From positions 42,467,469 to 42,531,468 of the forward strand of contig OZ020485.1 of assembly GCA_963971405.1 (NCBI GenBank): a stretch of DNA of 64,000 nucleotides, given 5' to 3'. The notes below the pieces were generated by a model. That model was not told where the DNA came from. It saw only the letters and a program-made list of their open reading frames with translations, and did not search any database. Below are positions 1 to 11,149 of the stretch, piece by piece (the stretch's first letter is position 1; each line of letters starts with the position of its first letter). Source of the DNA: Psococerastis gibbosa (Eukaryota; Arthropoda; Insecta; Psocodea; Psocidae). A program made the position numbers and the translations under genes.

Positions 1-267
1 ATAAATAAATAAATAAATAAATTAATTAATAAATAAATAAATGAATAAATAAATAAATAAGGACTTATTTCTTCTATTACCAAGCCAAACTAGCGGAGTT
101 AGGGCTATAAATCCCTCTCATACACTCAACTAGGAAGGTCCGGTACCGCCTGTTTTACATGCCATCTAAAGCATGGCCAGAAAATGTAGCCAGTGGGGGG
201 CTCAAACCAAACAACCTTTCGGGTGAAAGTCAGAGTCCGTACCACTACTCTACATGTCCTTATTGAT
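1..267 (-). repeat. Family A SINE (tRNA-Glu-like head), reverse copy
   Basis: Read on the minus strand this begins near position 267 with a tRNA-like head, continues through a conserved body and ends in an (AAAT)n tail that fills positions 1-60. Better preserved sister copies, such as 30,314-30,530, show a GGTTCGAGTCC B box and the TCTGACTTTCACCC stretch, which resembles the anticodon arm of tRNA-Glu(TTC). The tRNA-Glu origin is from memory of the tRNA; the repetition is seen directly. This copy has a damaged B box (ctcaaaccaaac). Confidence 0.8.
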
Positions 268-1245
268 TTTTTATTTAGTTTATTTCTTTTACAATTAATT
301 GGACGAGCGGGGTTGTTATTTTTCCGTATGACTACGGCAGAGTGAACCTACGTATTCCATAACTGCAGTACAATAAATAGATCATTTAACTTTCTTTTTT
401 GCGTCCGTATAACCTTCTGACCACTATGCCTAGATAATACAATGTTATTTTCTTGCGCATTTTACAGGGTAAATATTAAAATCGTTTTCTTCTTAGAATC
501 CATCTTCAATTAAAGATCCCTCACCTATAGGTGTTACTATAGTAACTTTATTTCCTCCCAAATTTTCAAAAGAATGTGGAAAGCTCTTCATTGCGTGGAG
601 TTAAACCTGGAAAACTGACGAAAAGAGCTTTCTATTTATAAGCCATGGAAAAAAAAACTTAAAAGTTATCATCAATTTAAAACTGCAGAATGGTAGCTCT
701 GAGTACGGTAATTAGTGTACCTAATTATGTTTTAACAAGTGATTAGTCTCGTTATTTTATAGCCAAACCTATTAATGATGGTACATGTTTTTAATGACAG
801 TTGTGATTTGTCAATGTTGAGACTAAAATACAAAGTTGTCCAACTTCATTCATTAAAATCATTAAAAAGTTTCAGCAGGTAGATCTAAACATTCATTCAC
901 TTGATAGAATACATTGCTGTTTGGTTTAGTAACTCGCCGTTGTGAGGAGGATAAAGCTCCGCCACACACAATGCTAAAGTCAAACTTTACTAAAACTTGT
1001 ACGTCATTAATTTTAGACTTGCTTAAATTACTTCGGCGTCAAAGTTTTAAACAGAAGATCTGTTTAATCATCTCCGGTTTGATATAAAGGAAGATACAGT
1101 GCAATTAGGAGTTACAAAAAAGGAAATATTGGGCTTCTTTCAAATCCCGGTCAGCCGGTAGTCCCTATACTTTTATGTAGAATTATGAGATTTTTAGAAT
1201 TCCTCAGTTTTTTAGTTGAAGCATGAGGCAAAAACATTTTATGTT
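268..1245. other. No gene seen; AT-rich sequence
   Basis: No reading frame over about 60 codons and no repeat shared with the rest of the window that I could recognise. It may contain decayed repeats below visual detection. Confidence 0.4.
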
Positions 1246-1592
1246 GTTGCTTCCAAAGTATTTCTGCTTTAAGCAACCCTGCCAGTCCTGCTTGTCAACT
1301 TGAGGCACCCTAAGGGCAGACTCCTTCACCTCGGAGGAATGGGGAGTTGACTGACAGGGTGGACCTCCTGATTATAGTGGATTCCGAACCATTTGAGGAA
1401 CATGGTAAAGTCACACGATTAAATCGGAGGTATGGCCAGGACTCGATACTCGAGTAGACTGACTGGTATAGCTTCAGCGCTTTATTATGTCCCACCATGT
1501 TCCCCTGCCAACTCCGTGCACACTTCCAAGTTTGACGCAGTTTGAAACATGTTCAGTTCGCATGGAATCAACATGGTAAGGCCGCTTGTAAA
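1246..1592 (-). repeat. Family G retroposon, reverse copy
   Basis: Shares the conserved block ttaagcaaccctgncagtc ... tggacctcctgattatagtgg ... cggaatcc with copies near 8.1, 14.9, 18.3, 22.9 and 50.5 kb. Two of those copies have clear 14-15 bp target duplications, so this is a retroposon family. The 62-codon frame on the minus strand is part of the repeat and is not a gene. Confidence 0.7.
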
Positions 1593-1647
1593 AAAAAATG
1601 TCATAAATGTATAATGAATTATCCATAAAAATATATTATGGATATAA

Positions 1648-1845
1648 TGGACATATAGTACAGACTCCGACTTTCACCCAAAAGGTTGTTGGTTCGAGTC
1701 CCACACTTGCTACATTTTCTGGCCATTCTTTCTGAGGACATGTAAAGCAGGCGGTACCGAGCCTTCCTAGCTGAGTGTAAAATAGGGCTTCAACTCTGCT
1801 AGGTTGGCTTAGTAATGGAACAATAAAAAAAACAAGTCAATATTT
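1648..1845 (+). repeat. Family A SINE, forward copy
   Basis: Starts ggacatatagtacagactccgac, keeps the ACTTTCACCC segment and a TTGGTTCGAGTCCC B box, then the body ending taggttggcttagtaatggaac with an A-rich tail. Diverged from the better copies in the window. Confidence 0.8.
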
Positions 1846-2350
1846 GGTTAAAAGGAGGCAGTGAAGAATACTGTAATATACTCGTAAAACAAAAGAAAAT
1901 ATGACAAAACTATAACTTAATAAATGTGAGTTATTTTAGCTGAGCTGAGACAAAATATAACTAGCTCTTGTAAAGGGTCAAAATGACATTTGAAGCTAAA
2001 AGAAACCTTTTTGAAAGAGAAAATAATAATAAAAAAATGTTGACCTGGATGTAATTCAGCAGGTTTGCTGCTGAGCACGTACATAACTTGTTGTTTCTTT
2101 GTTGGAAGGGAGTGGTGCAAATGTTCTGGTCTAACGAGGACTCGGGGTCAAAGTCAAGTAGTTTATTTTTGCATGTAAATGTCAGCAAGCGTAGGTTTTG
2201 TCAGCTGCAAGAACATTTTCATCCATCACTGCAGCTGCAGCAGGAAGTGCTGTACCTGCTCTATGACTTATTATTATGAGGGTGAATAAAATAGAAACAG
2301 AAATTTATTTCTTGCAGGTAGTGAATGGAATTATGGAGGGTGCTGCAGCC
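1846..2350. other. No gene seen
   Basis: Short overlapping frames of 63-75 codons on both strands around 1,917-2,279 have no recognisable domain. I treat them as chance frames. Confidence 0.35.
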
Positions 2351-2356
2351 TAGTCC

Positions 2357-2543
2357 ATGGACGGATCTAGCCCATTTGGGAGGGGGGGGGGGGTAGTTGT
2401 TTAAAATAGAATAAACTTATGAGTAGGCCTATCGATCAACTTTTAACGTAATAAATTAACCTACAACATCTTACTAAATGGTGGGGGGTGTAAGAGGGTG
2501 TAGGGGGGTGTAGGGGGGAACGACTTCCTGTTTCCGTCCTTGC
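2357..2543. mobile_element. G-run hAT-like MITE, weak copy
   Basis: Begins ATGGACGGATCTAGCCC followed by a long G run, and ends with further G-rich sequence and TTCCGTCCTTG. These ends match the better 38,262-38,606 element. A CCTAGT motif lies next to each end and could be the remains of a target duplication. Confidence 0.45.
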
Positions 2544-2550
2544 CCTAGTG

Positions 2551-3177
2551 GTGATTTGAGGAAGACTAGTTCAGTTTTAGTGACAGCTTAAAATTGCTGC
2601 TTATAGCAATTGTTCTGTTACTATCGCGAAGTCTGTGCAGTCAGGTGCACAATGCTCCATTATCAAAGCGCGCGGCAGCGAGCGACCAAGTTCCATATAC
2701 ATATACATATAATTATCATAGAGGATTAATACGAACACAGGATTAGCAGAGGGACGAGTCAGTAATGACCACATCCTGTGCGTAAAATTATGTAGTAAAA
2801 GGGGACGGGACACTCCCATATAGGGTACAATTAACGCAGCTGAATAAGTTCGAAAGCGAGTAAGTTATTATTACTATCGATTATTTTGGTACACGAAATG
2901 AAAGACGTTCTGTCATAGCCGGCGCATGCGCAAAACTGCATTTGTATTGCAATTTTATTTTATGTAATTTTTAACTGCTTAGTTTTAAGTAGTTTTATTA
3001 ACATTGACTTAAACATTCGAATAATGTAATACATCTAAGGGACATTGTCCTGTAGTAATAAAATAATATAAAATAATAATAACAAACAGTTTTGTGTTTT
3101 AATTTTAAATTCGCCTGTTGCCATTTCTGTCTATATAGTTGCAATCATTTGAGGACTTGAGTTAAGGATTTAATTAA
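2551..3177. other. No gene seen
   Basis: AT-rich; a 72-codon minus frame at 2,601-2,819 shows no domain. Confidence 0.35.
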
Positions 3178-4333
3178 AAAAAATCCCTTTTGGCTCTGGC
3201 CGATCCGGTGTAGGAGATTCCGCAGACCCTGCTTTTCCTCTACGCTACCTACGCTACGTGTGTAATAAAATTTTTAAAAAACTGCATTATTTTCCCGATC
3301 ACAACATCAACACACAAAACACTCTTGTGTTCCAAATTTCGAACCACAATGACGACTATTGAACTTTTATTAATGAAATTATTTTCACTTTGACTGGACG
3401 CCATCATGTTGTCGTTGATTTGTAGTAAAAAGTGTTGATTACCATTATCGTAGATACGGGCTTTCAGTCTAATTTTAATTCATTCCTCTGTGACCAATAT
3501 TAATTGAGATACGAATTATATAAGGTTTCAATCAATCTTTGTGCCAAGTTTCATCAAAATCAGATAATATTTACGGAAGTTAGAGTGTTTCCTAAAATCG
3601 ATATATACATACATATATAGGCTACAACTATATAGTGTATATATATGTAAATTATAAATTATTTTCATATTTATAATTATTCATTATTCTTAGTTTATTC
3701 TATTATTCCATTATTATTATTATTATTATTTGCACAATGGTGTTATGCCTAAAGTAGGGCTCTATATTAGACAGTTATTGTCATCCGCCATATTGTATTC
3801 ATTATAAGTTTGGTGTATAAGCCAAGCATTGGGTGTTCACCTATTTATTTTTAGAAATTTATCGTTGTTTATTTGTTATTATTTAAAAAACGTGCTACCA
3901 ATTAGGGAAGTGTTTAATAAAAAAAAAAAATACTAAAACGTGTATTCGTATTTTCAATCTTTTACTTTTCCAACAATACTTACCAAATAGGAAATATGGG
4001 ATACAACATGGCGGATGATAATACCCGGGTATATATTGCCTTAGCCTAAAGAGGTGTAAAAATGACTGTTATTCAATTCTTTTATAGGTATGTAAAACAT
4101 CTTTCTTCTTTTATCTTTTATTTGTCTGTAATGTATTGTAATTTTAATTATGTAACATTATAATATATTTTTTATAGATTGAATCGTATAACGTCTTACT
4201 GATTTATTACAAATTACAACATTTTGAACGGAGGGTGGTTTTAGGCTCAGGGGGCCATGAAATGAAAAGTTGTGAAGAAATTTTCCGAAAGTCGAACATT
4301 GGTAGCCATCTCAATAGGCAGATGAATCTCCCT
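3178..4333 (+). repeat. Family J repeat, copy 1, interrupted
   Basis: The segments 3,178-3,615 and 4,229-4,333 align in order with the uninterrupted copy at 5,906-6,510: aaaaatcccttttggct, ttcccgatcacaacatcaacacaca, ttgactggacgccatc, ggaaacactct-type motifs, then attttgaacgga...aggctcaggggg. The roughly 610 bp between them (3,616-4,228) is absent from the other copy, so it is probably an insertion. It contains an inverted pair gtcatccgccatattgtat / acaacatggcggatgataa. Confidence 0.55.
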
Positions 4334-4720
4334 AAGGCGCCCATTCCACCGACCGGCTAGGGCTATTTACAAAAACGGTGACGTGGTAGCAGACATTCAA
4401 GACTTAGGTGGCATTTCCATCGACCTCGCATTGCAGAATGCAAATGACATTGACGGAAATTAGAATTTTTCTTTTTATAGAAATCTGTTAAAATGTTTGT
4501 ACTTAACATATCCCATGACGCCATTTTTTAATTTTAGTTTGTTTGTTTGTGATTTTACTGTATGATCATTGATCAATTTTAACTATGGCATAGAGGAAAA
4601 TAAACATTTCCGTCAATTCTGCAATACGAGGTCGGTGGAAACCCGCCTAAGTCTTGAATGTCTGCTACCACGTCACTGTTTTTGTAAATAGCCCTAGCCG
4701 GTCAGTGGAATGGGCGTCTA
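4334..4720. mobile_element. Family B MITE, copy 1
   Basis: About 387 bp beginning AGGCGCCCATTCCACCGACC and ending with its near-complement, GGTCAGTGGAATGGGCGTCT. The inverted ends extend about 100 bp inward, and the centre holds ttaattttagtttgtttgt and TGATCATTGATCA. It is inserted in family J copy 1. Several copies have TA on both sides, which suggests a Tc1/mariner-type origin; that class is inference. Confidence 0.75.
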
Positions 4721-5357
4721 AAATAAAAAAATAAAATGGTTAGAATTATAAATAGTGGACTGTTGATGTCAATGGCTTTTAAGTCTGTCGGACGGCAGAT
4801 GCTGCCATGTGGAAACCCTGTTGACCGCCATCGCCTGTGTGTCCAAGTCATTGTCACCACGTCCGGCACTGGCGCGACAACAATATATTTATCCCTCAAA
4901 GGATCAAAGCAGACACAGTTCACAAGGGGTTGCAACCAGTGGCAAATTTCAAACGCAAAATGGACTGATTCAATTTGATTCGATTTCTCAAATGAATGCA
5001 GGTTTACAGCAGCACAGCAGGCTTACATTTGGAAATCGAGGATAAATCAGAATCAAACTAGAAACTAGAATTGGAACAAGTCTTGAGGATTTCCCTCACA
5101 AGTCAGAAAATAAATTTAAATAATCCTATACCTCAACACCATGGTTTTCCCTTATAAGGCTTATACTTAGTGCAGTACTACTGTAGTACTATCTGACCAC
5201 GATGAATACTTGGAATACTTAGAAAAAATCGAATAAGCTCGGTGTTCCACTTGTGCATGTTTTCGAATAAACAATGTGTTCCAATTAGCCTAACGGTGTA
5301 ATGTTTATTAATGCATTACGAAGGAAAATTTTTTGAAATACATTTACTTTACTTTAC
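4721..5357. other. No gene seen
   Basis: Two overlapping plus-strand frames of about 80 codons (4,736-5,045) share the same DNA in different phases and show no recognisable domain. Confidence 0.35.
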
Positions 5358-5358
5358 T

Positions 5359-5746
5359 GAGGTGCCCATTCCACCGACCGGCTAGGGCTATTTACAAAAA
5401 CAGTGACGTGGTAGCAGACATTCAAGACTTAGGCGGGGTTTCCACGGACCTCGCATTGCAGAATTGACGGAAATGTTTATTTTCCTCTATGTTATAGTTA
5501 AAATTGATCAATGATCATACAGTAAAATCACAAACAAACAGACTAAAATTAAAAAATGGCGTCATGGGATATGTTAAGTACAAACATTTTAATAGATTTC
5601 TATAAAAAGAAAAATTCAAATTTCCGTCAATGTCATTTGCATTCTGCAGTGCGAGGTCGGTGGAAACGCCACTCAAGTCTAGAATGTCTGCTACCACGCA
5701 CCGTTTTTGTAAATAGCCCTAGCCGCTCGGTGGAATGGGCGCCTTA
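5359..5746. mobile_element. Family B MITE, copy 2
   Basis: Same length and long inverted ends as copy 1, but with the internal part in the opposite orientation (aaaatggcgtcatgggatatg). The 60-codon frames inside are repeat sequence. Confidence 0.75.
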
Positions 5747-5905
5747 GGCTGCTTTAATTGCCATTCTCTCAGCGTCGGTTAGTACAATAGATCGACATCA
5801 TTATGGCCATTAGTATTAACTTACTCCGGGGGTTAAAAATGTAAACTAACCAATTTTCATTTCCATTATAAAATTATCTTGTTTACATTTTTAATCTCAG
5901 ATTAA

Positions 5906-6510
5906 GATTAAAAAAATCCCTTTCGGCTTTGTCCGATCTGGCTATGTACATACATATGTAATATTTAAAAAAAAAAATACTTCATTATTTTCCCGACCAC
6001 AACATTAACACACAAAATACTCTTGTGTTCTAAACAATGACTAGTATGAACTTTTACTTATTAAATTATTTTTACTTTGACTGGACGCCATCTTAAAATG
6101 GTTGATTTGTCGTAAAAAGTGTCGATTTCCATTATCGTAGATAATAATAAAGGCTTTTAGTCAGATTTTATTTAATTCCTCTGCGATCAAAATTAACTTA
6201 GATATGAATTATATAAGGTTCCAATCGGCCGCCATCTTGTAACTAAATAGTGGATCTAGCTGGTTAACGAATTCGACCAAGACATTTGTGTGATCAATTT
6301 TTGTGCCAAGTTTCACCAAAGTCGGTTAATATTTACGGAAGAGTGTTTCCTAAAATCGATATACATACATTTTGAACGGAAGTTGTTTATAGACTCAGGG
6401 GGTCAGGAAATGAAAAGTTGTGAAGAAATCTTCCGGAAGTCGAACATTGGCCACCATTTCAATAGGTAGATGAATCTCCCTATAAATCTCCATAAAATCG
6501 CCATTATAGT
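5906..6510 (+). repeat. Family J repeat, copy 2, contiguous
   Basis: The best uninterrupted copy of family J. It carries aaaaatccctttcggct, ttcccgaccacaacattaacacaca, ctggacgccatcttaaaatgg, ggccgccatcttgtaact, a gtgccaagtttcaccaaagtc motif and attttgaacggaagttg. Class unknown; no coding potential is visible. Confidence 0.55.
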
Positions 6511-7332
6511 AGGTGGTAGTATAGTGTACTATTTATACGTAATTTAACATCGTATTGGATCATCAAATTAATCTTTCCTTTGAACCCCATCGAAGAATCC
6601 GACAGACATACTCAATACCGTACTTTCTTTCTTATGTTTTTTGTGTTTTTCTCTCTTTCGTATGAATTGTTATATCTATTTTATATGTATTGTTCTAACA
6701 TACTTATAGTATAACTGCTATAAATTAACCTTTTGCTGGGGTCTCATGCAATAAATTGTAATATACTGGTACTGTTCGCTGTTGACCTGTGTTACTATGC
6801 TCTAAATTATATTATATTATATTAGCTCATTTCAATGCTCATCAAAAAACTCAACATTCTTTTTGATTGTCATGGTTAGTTTTGTTGACAAAAATATATT
6901 GTACAGGCTACATTAAATTCTGCGATCAATGCTCGCTCTGGGCCACTAAATATGAATATTAAAGAATTGAGGATATTAAATACGGTGTCGTATCCTATAA
7001 TTTTGGCCACAATGTTCTAATTGGTATTGAATTGTGTTGTTGTGCTAATTAATATCGATATTAGGATGCAAAAAATTTAATATGCCCCGCACGCAACACA
7101 GGACATGGGTCGCATGTCGCAATGAGTTATAGCGTGCTTAATAGTCACTTTACCTAGAATTTCTGTCAGATAACGACGCATGTATTTTATTACACCGGCA
7201 TATCTTTAAAAATTCACATTTTAGGCTTGCTTACGCTTATATTTGAAATGGAAAGCTTTTCTACCTATAAGTATTTGAAAAATAACATAATAAAAATATG
7301 AGAGTTCCGATTTGCCCCAAGGTAAACTACTT
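6511..7332. other. No gene seen
   Basis: AT-rich sequence without long frames or recognised repeats. Confidence 0.4.
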
Positions 7333-7690
7333 AGGTGCCCATTCCATTGACCGGCTAGGGCTATTTCCAAAAACGGTGACGTGGTAGCAGACATTCAAGA
7401 CTTAGGCGGGGTTTCCATCGACCTCGTATTGCAGAATTGACGGAAATGTTTATTTTCCTCTATGCCATAGTTAAAATTGATCAATGATCATACAGTAAAA
7501 TCACAAACAAACAAACTAAAATTAAAAAATGGCGTCATGGGATATGTTAAGTACAAACATTTTAATAGATTTCTATAAAAAGAAAAATTCTAATTTCCGT
7601 CAATGTGAGATCGGTGGAAACGCAACCTAAGTCTTGAATGTCTGCTACCACGTCACTGTTTTTGGAAATAGCCCTAGCCTATGCCATTGA
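7333..7690. mobile_element. Family B MITE, copy 3, damaged right end
   Basis: Left end AGGTGCCCATTCCATTGACC is normal. The right end stops after atagccctagcc and continues cattgaa without the terminal GGAATGGGCGCCT, so the last bases are lost or rearranged. An internal stretch near 7,605 is also missing compared with copy 2. Confidence 0.65.
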
Positions 7691-8038
7691 AGCTTATTTT
7701 ATGTAAAATACTGCGCATACATTATTTTCTTGTGAAATTATTTTGCTGTAGTAAAGAATATGGGGTCTCACTAATTCAAAACGAGCAGTCTTGATCGTGT
7801 ATGGGCACGTTAACAGCTTCAGTAAAGCCCTTTCTGAAGGATTTCCAAATTAGCAAATTTCCCATAAATCTTGTTGGTAAGCTTGGTTTAAAGGAAAGGG
7901 CTCCTGGTGTTATTTATTATAGCAAAAGGGGAGAACGAACAAGGTACGGCCCATAGAAAGGAGTGACATACGAGTAAAATGTTCAACAAAGCCAGTTTTT
8001 AATGTGATGCCTAGGGTTTTTAAGGTTTTTTGTAGGTA
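7691..8038. other. No gene seen
   Basis: No long frame or repeat recognised. Confidence 0.35.
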
Positions 8039-8285
8039 GGTTTATTTAGTAGTAGTATGGTTGTACACAGTCCTAGGCCACGGTGTGGGCCGATAGGACA
8101 GGGGACCTCCTCACTATAGTGGATTCCGAACCACTTGGGAAACACAGTGAAGTCATACGATTGGTTCGGAGGTGACCAGGACAAGTCCTACCATGTTTCC
8201 CTACCGGCACTGTGCACACTACCAAGTTATCTGCATCTTTGAACCTGCTCTGGTCCGCTGGATTCAACTTGGTAAGGCGGCCGGC
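8039..8285 (-). repeat. Family G variant, reverse copy
   Basis: Near match, in reverse, to the 22,845-23,117 copy: ggttcggaggtgaccaggac, tgcacactaccaagttatctgc, ctggtccgctggattcaacttgg. At its left edge a short AGT repeat mirrors the ACT repeat that ends the forward copy, consistent with a simple-repeat tail. Confidence 0.65.
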
Positions 8286-8332
8286 GAAGGTTTATTGTTG
8301 CATTGCATTGAATATATTCTACTATAGTACTT

Positions 8333-8525
8333 TTTTTTTAAAAATTTAAAAGGTTAAATCGCATACAAACAATTCAATGAATGTATCCGATTAACCTCTT
8401 CAATCGCCTCACTAAATCACCTAATGGGTACTTGTGTCGAGTTGCGACACGTCTCCGACCGCAATGTGTGTAGATACTAGCATAAGTACTAGCAAACTAC
8501 AACCTAGCAACCGAAGTCGCTAAAG
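8333..8525 (-). repeat. Family E SINE-like repeat, reverse copy
   Basis: Contains ggttaaatcgcatacaaac, gaatgtatccgattaacc, tcttcaatcgcctcact and cgacacgtctccgacc. In reverse these are the body and A-rich 3' end seen in forward copies at 21,985, 24,500 and 43,191. The head in those copies, TGGCCAGGTGGTAACG, resembles a pol III A box. Confidence 0.65.
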
Positions 8526-8786
8526 TACTAGTACTACGGTATACCAAAATAAGTTCTACAACCCGTAGACATTGAAGCTACTGCAGTCTTAAAATTTCAA
8601 ACTCTCAAAAAATAATCTTCTTGGCCGGTTTATACAGAAGTTTTGAGAAAGAAAACCATGCAAAATTGGCTTTTAAGTGTTTGACATTTTGGAGGCTGCA
8701 CCATTATAATTGCTGACCGTCTGGCTTGCCAAACTTATTTAAGTAAGACTTCCCACAGCTACTTCCAAATTATCTTCCTATAAACT

Positions 8787-8880
8787 TCGGTGGCAAGGCG
8801 GTAGCGTGCTTGTCCTTGTGCGAGTCTCTGCAAACCATGCGTACGGATTCGTGTCACAACTCAACACTGGTGCTAATGTT
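8787..8880 (+). repeat. Family E head fragment
   Basis: Reads cttcggtggcaaggcggtagcgtgcttgt and then gtgcgagtctctgcaaaccatgcg, matching the first 90 bases of forward E copies. The body is missing. Confidence 0.5.
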
Positions 8881-9699
8881 TGTTTTCTACAGCCTAAGAA
8901 TTCCATGCTGGACATGTACAACATACTGGCATAGAGAATATTTGCATAAGCTATATTAAGGGTAAATACAGTACGTCAGAGGTTTTCAAAGACTGCACCT
9001 GCTAGGGAGGCCCCCGGCGCAGTTCCCGTTCCATTTTTAGAACTAGATTTGTAGAGTTAGGTACATTATTTACTAATTCTTAAATTTTCATACTCTTCGT
9101 CAGTATCTTTTCAATGTTATTAAAGCCGGCAATCAATATTTTATTTGAAGAGTTATAGTAACTAGTTGGTGCGATATTTTTTTTTATGAGGGGGTTTAGT
9201 CTAAAAAAGTTGGTTTGGGTCCACGGAACTATAGTATTTTTTCGGGGGGTCCACGGCAAATGAAAGTTTGAGTACCCCTGCAGTACAGATAATGACTTCA
9301 GTACTGGGGAACCTATTATTACCCAGGAGGTTTCAATTTTGCCCATAAAATATTAAATAAGGACGACACGCGTAAGTGTAGTGTATTATTTGACAGTGGA
9401 GTTAATAACTGGCAAGTGAACATGCAATGTTCAATACATAGGCCTAAGCCAACTCTAACTGCAGGACATTCCTGTATTATAGTTTCCTAATAGTTGAACA
9501 GCAGGTTCAGTACCTACTGAAATCTCCTCAAAACCTTGGGCTCCATCTACAAACCTCACCACTGGGTAGTACTTAATTTGACTTTTACGTCGGTTTTGTG
9601 ACTTTTGTCCTGAATGGGGGTCGGCACGGCAGCGGCGTTTCCAGAAAACTCTGTTGAGAGAGTCGAGAGTCAAGGAAAGGTTTGAACAACTAACAAAAA
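8881..9699. other. No gene seen
   Basis: An 88-codon and an 82-codon frame on the minus strand show no recognisable domain. The right part (9,560-9,699) may be upstream LINE sequence belonging to the next entry. Confidence 0.35.
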
Positions 9700-9792
9700 A
9701 CAATGGCCGAGCTCAAGGCGTTAGCGTCCGGCTGGGGCGAGTTCAGGAATGCGGCGCTAAGGGGGAATAGGAAGAAGAGAGAGTCATCTCAG
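9700..9792 (+). pseudogene. LINE 3'-end fragment, forward
   Basis: Encodes MAELKALASGWGEFRNA, nearly the same as MAELKKLASDRGEFKKW at 17,612, followed in both by an AG-rich purine tract. This is the C-terminal end of a non-LTR retrotransposon reverse-transcriptase polyprotein, truncated at its 5' side as LINE copies usually are. Confidence 0.55.
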
Positions 9793-10008
9793 TTCAGGGC
9801 GAGAGCTCTCAGTTCGTGTTTGATCTTCCGGGGGAGTGACAACTTCCATCTTCCCCGAAGGCGATGTCCCGGGAGTGGCATGTTTTGAATACACTTTAAT
9901 AAGGACGTTCCTCCTCTGGACGTGCCCCCACCAGCCGAGTCTTCTTTCTCTCATTTTCAGAATGACATCAGCAATCATCAGCTCAATCCTCTGTATTGCC
10001 AGTCTCAT
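9784..10008 (-). pseudogene. LINE 3'-end fragment, reverse
   Basis: The minus-strand frame contains ERRLGWWGHVQRRN, the WxGHVxR motif typical of the C-terminal region of LINE ORF2 proteins. It faces the fragment at 9,700-9,792, so two truncated LINE ends lie tail to tail. No catalytic domain is present. Confidence 0.55.
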
Positions 10009-10049
10009 AAATCTATGGGATCTAAGTGCAACACGGACGCCAGTTACAT

Positions 10050-10400
10050 TAAGTCAATCGTATGCAAGTCTCAGCCTGTCCATTGTCGCTAGTAGCCAGT
10101 GCGGCTTGGCATCGAGGACGTGTATAGTCCACGCAAATTGAGAAAAGTATGGACATGGAATGTTTTAATCCTATGCAACACTGTAAAAATATTCTTTGCA
10201 CAACTTTTGTTATGCCTTGCATCCAATGCAACAACGTAACACAAAATGGTGCAAGGAATATTTTTACAGTGTTGCACAGGATCAAAACATTCCATGTCCA
10301 TACTTTTCTCATTTTGCGTGGACGTGTACCAGTTCGTCAGAGGCCAAAAATTCATACGGAAACCATGAGGTCGTTGCCAGGGTATGGTTCAATGTACAGT
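10050..10400 (-). repeat. Family F repeat, reverse, split by a palindromic MITE
   Basis: The left part reads cagcctgtccattgtcgct and catcgaggacgtgta, and the right part gtaccagttcgtcagaggcc and atacggaaaccatgaggtcgttg. Together they match in order the uninterrupted reverse F copy at 24,226-24,487. The inserted element is 10,125-10,320. Confidence 0.55.
10125..10320. mobile_element. Palindromic MITE with GACGTGTA flanks
   Basis: The two halves are near reverse complements: gagaaaagtatggacatgg, aacactgtaaaaatattc on the left, and gaatatttttacagtgttgc, ccatgtccatacttttctc on the right. The 8-mer GACGTGTA is present at 10,117-10,124 and again at 10,321-10,328, as expected for a target duplication. 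There is no coding capacity. Confidence 0.7.
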
Positions 10401-10478
10401 AAAGTAAACTAATGCAGGCTTACGTCCATAAAAGCCATTCAAAAAATAAAAATGAGTGCCACAGTAAAAGGTTAGAGG

Positions 10479-11131
10479 CAGTGGCGGCGCTAGAAATTTT
10501 AAGGTGGGGGGGCATGGCTTCTATCTGGTGGGCCAATGAAAAACAAAAAAAATTCATTGGCAGCCGGTATAAAAGTATTGGAAGTAAATAACTTGTTATA
10601 GTCGACCCAAAATGAGAAAAGTATGGACATGGAATGTTTTGATCCTGTGCGACACTGTAAAAAATTTCCTTGCGCCATTTTGTGTTGCCATGTTGCATTG
10701 GATGCAAGGCATAACAAAAATTGTGCGAAGAATATTTGGCGGGGAAACCCAGTGATAAGTGTAGCCTGCACAAGCTAAGTACAGAGTTTTTGACCGGGTC
10801 CAGGTATCCGTTCTGCTATGCTGCAATGTGTAAGACTTCGATATTTTTTCCGTTGGTACTTATCTCAGATAGTTGGCTTATGGTTAACGGGTGCCTCGTA
10901 AGGCACATTATGGCTCCCGACGCTCCAGTTAATGTATTTCTATGGTCTATACTTTTCTCATTTTGCGTGGACTATACCAGTTGGGTCGGTCGTTTTTGAA
11001 TTACAATAATTCTGCAATTTAACAACATTCAACATGTAAAATATCTCAAAAGTGGGGGGGGGGGGTGGAGGGGCCGGAGAAACTGTTGGTGGGGCCAGGC
11101 CCCCTCGGGCACCCCCGTAGCGCCGCCACTG
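10479..11131. mobile_element. Non-autonomous hAT element, 653 bp
   Basis: Terminal inverted repeats CAGTGGCGGCGCTA and TAGCGCCGCCACTG, flanked by a perfect 8-bp duplication GTTAGAGG (10,471-10,478 and 11,132-11,139). hAT transposases make 8-bp target duplications and CAGTGGCGG is a common hAT end. Long G runs lie just inside both ends. A second copy of the palindromic MITE is nested within it. Confidence 0.85.
10597..10988. mobile_element. Second palindromic MITE copy, expanded
   Basis: Starts tatagtcgacccaaaatgagaaaagtatgg and ends tacttttctcattttgcgtggactata, matching the ends of the 10,125-10,320 element. About 200 bp near 10,740-10,940 are absent from that copy, so this one carries an extra insertion or has lost part of its right arm. 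It lies inside the 653-bp hAT element. Confidence 0.5.
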
Positions 11132-11149
11132 GTTAGAGGCGAGTCTCAA

